Below, in pieces: positions 57,836 to 64,000 of a DNA stretch of 64,000 nt; the first letter of the stretch is position 1, and each line of letters opens with the position of its first letter. The DNA is from Plectrocnemia conspersa. Taxonomy: Eukaryota; Arthropoda; Insecta; Trichoptera; Polycentropodidae. The position numbers were made by a program, and so were the translations under genes. Below the pieces are notes generated by a model. That model did not search any database and was not told the DNA's origin. It worked only from the letters and a program-made list of their open reading frames with translations. Location: NCBI GenBank assembly GCA_009617715.1, contig VTFK01000210.1, positions 372,001 to 436,000 on the forward strand, read 5' to 3'.

Positions 57836-58796
57836 TTTTAAATATAATATAAAAATATTTTTTGCAAGTGCAACAAAAATTGATACCACTGAATCTCAAT
57901 TGTTAAAAATAAAATTAAATATTTGAAAAATAAGTCTCGGAATGTTGATTCGATTAGCACGTGCAAAACAGTGTGTTATTCTATCGGTAAAGTGTTTTGG
58001 TAAAATTTCCGGTCTATGAGTCTATACGTCAGAATTCTGGCTGACGTCATAGGGAAGACCTTAACGGCAAATACGAAACCTCTTCGTTTACATAATTTCA
58101 ATAGCGCATGGTCTTTCATTTTTTTTATAAAAAATATTAACTATATACCGTTAAAAATACAATTAATCAATATATAATATATATTTCTTTTTGTAATTAT
58201 TTATTTATTCATATAACGGTTGACCACCCCTGCCGCTGGTTCATAGCCAAAAGGTTCCGCACGAAAGAGCTTTAATTCCTGCGATGCCCATTAGCTTTCA
58301 CTTACTATTCACTTTTGCACGAACAAAATTATTCAGTGACGCTTAACCCTTTCGCTCGCTTTATGGCATATTTTTATCATAATTAACCAATTAAGCGCCG
58401 CATCGTTGAGATATTTTTTGTTGTGCTTGCTCACACGTTTTATGGAAGCGGATTAATTTGCAATCAAGTTTATAATAATTAAGGTTATCAAGAGATATTT
58501 AAATTTTTTTTGTGTAAGCCAACACCTGACACCGAGTTTGTGACAATTTGCTTAAGTACTGATAGATACAGACCACTATCTTAGCGATCAATAACATCGT
58601 CAACGAAAGAAGTTAGCGTGTTACTGGTAGATAGGGACAGGGCTTTCCTTTATCTATTAGTACTGCGCTACCTTCTTTCGGTAATGCGATCTATAAAAAT
58701 GGCCTTATATTTGTTTGGTTCTTATTTTACATCCCCCAATTTCTTACTTTACACTTAAAATTAACAGCTTAACGATAATTTTATTCTGTTTTTTAG

Positions 58797-58948
58797 GTGT
58801 GCGTGAACGGCGTTGGAATTTATCAAAGGACTCCAGTGCGAAGAGACAGCAACGAACCATTTTTCGATCATGTGATGTCCTTTCCCATGTCGGACGTCTC
58901 TGGGAAAAGGCTCCAAGTGTCCGTCTGGCACAGGGATAGGCAGAAAAG
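58797..58948 (+). CDS. RGS3-like C2-domain protein, exon 3
   Basis: 152 nt from VCVNGVGIYQRTPV through NEPFFDHVMSFPMSD to GKRLQVSVWHRDRQK, ending AG with the donor GTAAGA (phase 2). The order of features (YVKV, xxRTxxxRxSxxPFFxHxxFPxxD, KRLxVxVWxRDR) resembles the C2 domain of RGS3, in which a GCMSF segment comes next. That segment is not found between here and the end of the window, so the following exons, including any RGS domain, are probably beyond 64000. Other C2 families remain possible. The protein reaches 789 residues at this point and is incomplete. Confidence 0.85.
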
Positions 58949-59689
58949 GTAAGAATTTCATACATATCTCAATGACAGGAGTGAGCAAACTTTTGTGTGT
59001 AGAAATTATGAGCCGTATAATATATATATAATTTCAATTAAAATGATCGAATGAGACGCAATCTTACATTTAATCTAAATGGATCAGGCTCTCTGGTGAC
59101 GAAACCTCTGGGGGGGCTATTGAAAGCCCGGATGTTATTACATAGGTTTTGCGTAGACATGGTGCATGGTCTCCCGGCATCACTATCTATGTTAAAGACG
59201 AAAGATGGACTAGAGGGGGAACAGGCTCAATGCTTTGAGAGACGTAGGCGCAGTAGTGCAGTGACGAAGACCCTCTGGGGGCATAGTTTACGTTGCATAG
59301 TTCTATTTATAACCCCAGCTGCGAGCTCTTTATTAAATTATACTCTTTGCGAGTGCTTTAAAAACGCCGGCCGGTCAAGGGCGAAGCCCAAGCGATAGGC
59401 TCATCTGCCATTTCTTGTGAGTGTTTTGTAGACGGAGATCAACATGTCTTTGAATGTCGGCTATCACAGTTGAAATGCTAAGTAAAAATAATATTGCTTA
59501 TTATTTTTTATTTAAATTTTTTTTTATATACATATACGTATCAATGAGCTTATAAATATTGCATATTTTTTGTTTAAATCTAATATAATCTTAATGATTT
59601 ACACATCTCTCAAGCATTTTCTGTGAAGTTTGGCAACAAATTATTTAAAATATATTGCATTTAAAACCAGAATTATATTGGTCAGAATT
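58949..59689. other. Intron with an unusual GC-rich block
   Basis: 59050-59400 is markedly GC-rich and carries a 115-codon frame with no recognised domain. The phrase GTGACGAAACCTCTGGGGG near 59095 is repeated as GTGACGAAGACCCTCTGGGG near 59260. I think it is an unclassified repeat or transposon fragment rather than an exon; the next C2 exon is not in it. Confidence 0.4.
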
Positions 59690-59850
59690 CGGTATAGATG
59701 CGGCTCATTCGATTTTTACTAATTGTAAATCGTGAAATTGTTAAAAAAAGCTTTAATTTGGACGCTATATAACCAAGCGTTTCCACTGCGATGGCGACGG
59801 CACGATTTTATTTCTTTTGGCGTGGTTTCTAAACGTTGTTAATTATTATT
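59690..59850. repeat. Family A half copy
   Basis: GGTCAGAATTCGGTATAGAT, TTGTTAAAAAAAGCTTTAAT, AACCAAGCGTTTCCACTGCG and GCACGATTTTATTTCTTTTG are in family A order, ending at GGCGTGG. The inverted arm is missing. Confidence 0.65.
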
Positions 59851-60910
59851 CAGTTAAATTTTATTCGTATTGGTTATGATGCTATTTTAACGGTTCGGTG
59901 ATTATTGCGTAAACAATAATTGCGCATAGCTAAAATTTAAACTACGAAAATAGTACTTTACATTTGTATGATATACTTACATTTCCTAAATTACATAAAT
60001 ATTGACTTATATGACTTAAATTTATTTGACAATCAGATAATCATCTATTTTCAGAATTTTTGCTGTGTGTAATTTCCGAATTTTTGCGCAATAATCTACA
60101 AATTATTTTTTTGCTCGCACTAAAATGTTGTTTTCCTACTCCTACGGTTTAAAATATCTTCTTAATCAACATTTTCCCCACTCTTATTTTACTATTATCA
60201 TAGATTAAATACCAACTGTCTTAAAAAATTATAAGGGGAGGGGGAGTTAAGGGGGTAATATGGAACGATGCCGACTTATGATTAATGGAGTTGTTTTAAT
60301 TGAATTTCTGTGACATGTCCATGTCAAGCGGTTGCGTGACTTTTATCGCTCAGTTTTTTTTTTTTAAAGACGTATATTTTCTGTGGGGGTATGGTCGCGA
60401 TTCGGCGCGTCTTGGGTCGTAACGCCACTAATTGCGGCCAGGTCGGTTTGCGTGCCTAAAAAATTATTTTTATTGTGTCCGAATAAACGTAACGTGAATT
60501 TATTACTTCTGTGTATTTTTAATAAAGTTCTCGATTCTTAATCAGGGCGCAGGAGCGTATTGCTATTTTTTTAATCGTTTTTAAAGTGAGAAAACGATAA
60601 TTTGACACGCAATAATTTTTTAAGTTAGTACTATTATACTAGTAGGTTCTGATTGTGAAACTGTTGTAATGTAATGTATTATAAACATTTATGACAAATT
60701 TTATTGTAATATGCTTTCAAATAGTAGTAGAAAGGATATACATATTCATCTAGTACAAGAAATCATTTTAATTAAAATGATTTTTAATTTTGATTTCTTT
60801 TTATATATATTAAAATAGAATTGCACTATACTGTTGATACAAACATCTTTCGTTCAAATTCGTTATTCAGAACACTATATATTATTTTCTTATATAATTA
60901 TATACATTTA

Positions 60911-60915
<5 letters not shown>
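59851..60915. other. AT-rich DNA
   Basis: No exon is recognised. A GC-richer patch at about 60230-60560 includes GGGGAGGGGGAGTTAAGGGG and TAACGCCACTAATTGCGGCC. An acceptor-like TTTTCAG near 60053 leads into a frame with an early stop that does not continue the C2 domain. Confidence 0.35.

Positions 60916-60985
<70 letters not shown>
60916..60985. repeat. (AT)n microsatellite
   Basis: About 35 uninterrupted AT units, preceded by TTATTAATT. It creates an artificial Ile-Tyr frame. Confidence 0.97.
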
Positions 60986-60990
<5 letters not shown>

Positions 60991-61038
60991 CCTAAAATTA
61001 ACGTATTTTTATTGTATATTATATAAACGTATTTCTCT

Positions 61039-61252
61039 TTAACGCAAAAACGTCTGTCACGGACCCACCCTTTCCTATGCAGCGGTATAAAAAATGTAAT
61101 TGTTATAAAACATTTAAGAATATTCGTAAAAATTTAATTTTTAACAAAAATAGGCTATAAAAATTCTCTCGAGAAATTTGCTGGTTTTTCAGTTGACAAT
61201 TCACAAATTATAAATTGATGCGTTAACTCTGGCATGACCAGGAAGAGGTTAA
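61039..61252. mobile_element. TTAA-edged MITE
   Basis: The unit starts TTAACGCAAAAACGTCTGTC and ends CATGACCAGGAAGAGGTT-AA; read inverted, the right end TTAACCTCTTCCTGGTCATG matches the left end at 39885 (TTAACCACTTCCCTGTCATG). The interior CCTATGCAGCGGTATAAAAA and AAACATTTAAGAATATTCGT is shared with 19901-20160. TTAA at both edges suggests piggyBac-type mobilisation. Confidence 0.55.
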
Positions 61253-61257
61253 TGGCG

Positions 61258-61610
61258 GTGTCAGCAATCCGTCAATGCTCGGTAACGTTCGGCTGAGAGC
61301 TTTAGAGTGTTCTAGAGAGTCGTGACCTCGTCTCTTAAAGACAACATATCAATAATTTAAATTATTTAATGAAATGTACTCAAATTATCACTAATTTTTT
61401 TACCTTGTACTTTCATTTTCTTCCGCTTAAATTGAAAAAGGTTTTTTAATTTTTTCCTTAAATTATAATCATAAACGTTTTATTTTATATTCCTATTTTG
61501 TTATCAAATTGTAAACATGAAAATGTTCAACAACCCGTCAATGCTTTTTGACTTTCGGCTGCAAGCTTTAGAGTGCTCTAAAAAGTCTAAGAGCGATCGC
61601 GTCCTTTATT
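61258..61610 (+). repeat. Diverged direct repeat pair
   Basis: CCGTCAATGCTCGGTAACGT followed by TTCGGCTGAGAGCTTTAGAG and TGTTCTAGAGAGTC (about 61271-61322) is repeated as CCGTCAATGCTTTTTGACTT, TTCGGCTGCAAGCTTTAGAG and TGCTCTAAAAAGTC (about 61538-61588). The copies are about 267 bp apart. The nature of the repeat is unknown. Confidence 0.6.
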
Positions 61611-61611
61611 C

Positions 61612-61800
61612 TTGCCTGTTGCGGGCTGGACGTTAGTGCTTGAGAACGCTTCTTTTGCACGAGCCATCCAGATTCTCAACGAGCTTGCCAAGCACAAGGA
61701 TGTTTTCGGTGATCGCTATGAGGAGCTGGAAAAATTTATGTGCGACGGTGCTCATCTATATATTTTTTTAAATTATTTATTAAAATATTTAATTATTTAA
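61612..61800 (+). other. Short coding-like open frame of unknown origin
   Basis: Without an ATG, the frame from about 61612 reads VLENASFARAIQILNEL, then AKHKDVFGDRYEELEKFM, an amphipathic helix-like composition with GC-rich third positions, before passing into AT-rich sequence at about 61755. It could be a lone exon, a retrocopy or a transposon gene fragment. I cannot match it to a family. A donor-like GAC-GGTGCT is present near 61747, but no convincing acceptor. Confidence 0.3.
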
Positions 61801-62734
61801 GTTTATATTATAATGGCCATCATGGCGCATTAAGAAAACCTGTTTATTTAAATAGTTATATTAGACTGATATAACAATTAATTTTGTTAAGAATTGATCT
61901 CATCTTAAATATGTATGATACTGGCACTTGGTTTAAAGCGAACAAAGACTGTATACAAACGGAAAACTCATGAAAACCGGGTTAACGTCCTCGAATAAAT
62001 AATGAATAGCTTTATCGATAAAGGAGAAACTATTTACCCAGCCACAATAAATAATTCGGATTCAATCTCTTCGCGGGTGATTCGACTCGAATTATTCATC
62101 GGACGGTCAAAGAGTATTATCTTCCGTTAAACCTACCTCAAAAGAGACACCGCAAATTGAATGCCGGTTGAGAATTATTTGGCTTTTATTAAATTATTAT
62201 TATCCATAGCAAAATAGAATATTGGGGATGGGGAATTCGTCATAGTTGGTAATTCTTACCCCAAAGATGCCAATCTTCACGGACATATACCACGTCTTAT
62301 GAAATGAGCATTGTTTGCCTATTTTCTTTAATTAGTGCCCTTTGAGTGACTACAAATAGGTCTTTATCCAAATAATCATCTAACCGCCATATGCGCAATA
62401 TGGACTCCGTTAATTATGAACAAATAGAGATGCTAGATTAAAATATGCTGACATTCTATGAAAGCGTTTTGTCAAGAAACGGTTCCGATATGATCGTATC
62501 AGAAAATGTTATAATAATTACTCATCACTTTTATTTTATACTTAACTATACGAAAAAAAAGTATAATACTATTATATATTATTATATAATAAGTAACATA
62601 AAGAATATCTTAGCTGACGATACTTTTCTGTATCGTAAATATTAGATAATCACGAATTTAATATCGTTTTTAATAAATCAAAAAAACACTTAAATAAAGG
62701 GTTTGTTTTTTAGAGGTATAGAATTTTAAAGAAT
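61801..62734. other. Intronic or intergenic DNA
   Basis: A unique GC-richer island at about 61960-62430 (with CGACTCGAATTATTCATCGG) is flanked by AT-rich DNA. No gene is supported. Confidence 0.35.
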
Positions 62735-63121
62735 AATGGCTATGGTATTAGATTTATTGGAAAGATAATTTTATGCTGGTGCCGTATATCGGCAATAACG
62801 CGGTGAATGTTGGCCTCCATGTCGTCCATCGAGCGTAGACTAGCGACTTTACATATCCCCACAGAAAATAATCCAAAGGTTTTAAATCAGACGATTTTGA
62901 GACCAATTCACTGGTCCATTATGCGAAATTATGCGTTCAACGAAAGTTTTTTTTAATAAATTTATTGTAGCGCGCGCTGTGTGACATGTTGCGCCATCTT
63001 GTTGAAGCCAAAGCTCTTCCACATAAATGCCATTCAACGGACCCATCTGCCCCTCCCCTAAAATACATCCCTGTTGTCTATGGCTATCACCATCCAGATC
63101 CTTAATAAGCTTGCATTGCAC
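62735..63121 (-). pseudogene. mariner transposase C-terminal remnant
   Basis: On the minus strand the frame reads VEELWLQQDGATCHTA, then INLLKKTFVERIISHNGPVNW. After a frameshift it continues SDLKPLDYFLWGYVKSLVYA, and after another MDDMEANIHRVIADIR. These match the second and third catalytic regions of Tc1/mariner transposases: QDGA with the second Asp, and DLxPLDYFLWG with the third Asp, giving a mariner-type DD34D spacing. The N-terminal DNA-binding part and first Asp are absent, and there are at least two frameshifts, so the copy is dead. Confidence 0.85.
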
Positions 63122-63882
63122 TCATACATATATTATATTATTTTTAACTATCATTCTCCATTAAGATAAACTGCTTGATTACAACGTTCTTATTATAAAT
63201 AAATAAATGAAAGCAAACATTACGTCTTTTAAAGGAAAAATGTTGAGATACATATGTATGTACGAGTGCTATAGCTAGGATGTACTAGCATCCGTAGAAA
63301 TAATTAGAGCAACTTTTACTCTTGGGATTACGTGAGAGTTGTTTATTCTCTAGTAGAACGAAGCGGATATATTTACAGTTTTCTTTGAAATATATTACCT
63401 CACAAGATACAGGAAGGTTGAAAAATATATTTTATATTTATTTATAAATAAATATAGCAAAACAATCCGTACTTTTATCTCTTCTTCGCTCTTATATGTA
63501 TATTCATTTATTACCCCAAAGCAACCTGTACAATAATAATTTTTATTTTAAGATCATTGGCTAGCTGCGAATACCTGAATGAAAACAAATCAATACTATC
63601 ATATACATGCTTATAAAAGCAAATAGTAGTGCTTATTCGAGAGTCTCCAATACATAAGCTCAGATTATGTATTGTGTATGTTCCCTATCAGCAGCTAAAA
63701 TACGTACTTTTCCATGTTTACTTGTCGACGCGACCCAAAGGAATCATATCCCAATATTTAATAGATAATAAAAATATATTGTAATTATATTCTCTCATGT
63801 ACAGGTATCTAAGATACATTTTATGAACCATTTTTATTAAAAGTGCTTTGGTTGATTTATTTGGCAACCAAAATAGAGACGC
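63122..63882. other. AT-rich DNA
   Basis: No gene is recognised. ACATATGTATGTACGA-type words near 63250 are simple sequence. The stretch may still lie inside the long intron of the C2-domain gene. Confidence 0.3.
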
Positions 63883-64000
63883 ATGTTCAATGGTATTGAC
63901 ACTTTGTCTAAGAACCCATCTGAGACGTTTTCAGAGACTTTGGAGTTCAAGGAATCCGAACTTTCAGAGCTCTCCGATGTGGCGAAGATCGCAAAAGCCG
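63883..64000. other. Open frame running off the window end
   Basis: The + strand is open from ATG 63883 to the edge (MFNGIDTLSKNPSETFSETL, then EFKESELSELSDVAK). The minus strand is also open here, reading ATSESSESSDSLNSKVSENV and ending at a stop near 63839. The sequence is GC-richer than its surroundings, so one strand may be coding: the next exon of a gene, or the end of a retroelement. I cannot decide which. Confidence 0.3.

Larger units (their letters stand above)
57060..58796 (+). other. Intron of the C2-domain gene
   Basis: A 1.7-kb intron. It holds a partial duplicate of exon 1 sequence at about 57100-57155, a family D repeat at 57420-57570, a GC-richer block of TACGAAC words at 57735-57830, TTAACCCTTT at 58343, and a unique GC-richer patch at about 58200-58680. 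It ends TTCTGTTTTTTAG at 58796. Confidence 0.7.

Noticed and set aside
60821..61042. 73-codon open frame
   Set aside because: Created by the (AT)n tract at 60916-60985.
61612..61800. Next exon of the C2-domain gene
   Set aside because: The translation does not continue a C2 fold and there is no acceptor giving the required phase.
1..64000. tRNA, rRNA, CRISPR or bacterial operon features
   Set aside because: No B-box words in a folding context, no spaced direct repeats of CRISPR type, and the spliced gene structure is eukaryotic.

Overview
The window is animal nuclear DNA, most likely from an insect. It is strongly AT-rich, genes are sparse and split by GT-AG introns, introns and intergenic gaps are long, and many decayed DNA transposons and MITEs are present. 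The homeobox gene and the catalogue of transposons (PIF/Harbinger, hAT-like, piggyBac-like, pogo/Tigger-like, mariner, a LINE scrap) fit an arthropod. I cannot name the species. There are no operons, no tRNA or rRNA genes and no CRISPR array.

Three genes are supported, all on the + strand. (1) 438-3854 is one large coding exon for a 1138-residue protein with an N-terminal coiled coil and a long disordered tail rich in short linear motifs; I do not recognise it. (2) 21990-29079 is a Prrx-type paired-like homeobox gene in three coding exons. It gives a 364-residue protein with an N-terminal FSVxNLLxLE motif, a Q50 homeodomain split by the usual 46/47 intron, and a C-terminal OAR motif. A seven-codon in-frame uORF ends exactly where its start codon begins. 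(3) 54733 to at least 58948 is the 5' part of a gene for a long disordered protein that ends, within this window, in the first two thirds of a C2 domain resembling that of RGS3; its remaining exons lie outside the window or were not found.

Layout: 0-4.1 kb gene 1; 4.9-6.6 kb a Harbinger element with matching inverted repeats and TAA duplication; 6.7-21 kb intergenic DNA dominated by a palindromic foldback MITE family and its partner repeat, plus a 139-bp near-perfect hairpin at 19.4 kb; 21.5-29.3 kb the Prrx gene; 29.3-54.6 kb a gene desert holding GC-rich unique islands between AT-rich and repeat DNA, two possible 5' exons at 36.5-36.8 kb, a hAT-like element, a piggyBac-like MITE, a pogo-like MITE and a dense CAGGTG cluster near 52 kb; 54.7-59 kb the C2-domain gene; 59-64 kb repeats, a mariner remnant and an ambiguous open frame running off the end.

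The genes do not form a pathway. The most useful leads are the GC-rich islands around the homeobox gene as candidate developmental enhancers, the uORF/start-codon arrangement, the young hairpin, and the palindromic MITE family.
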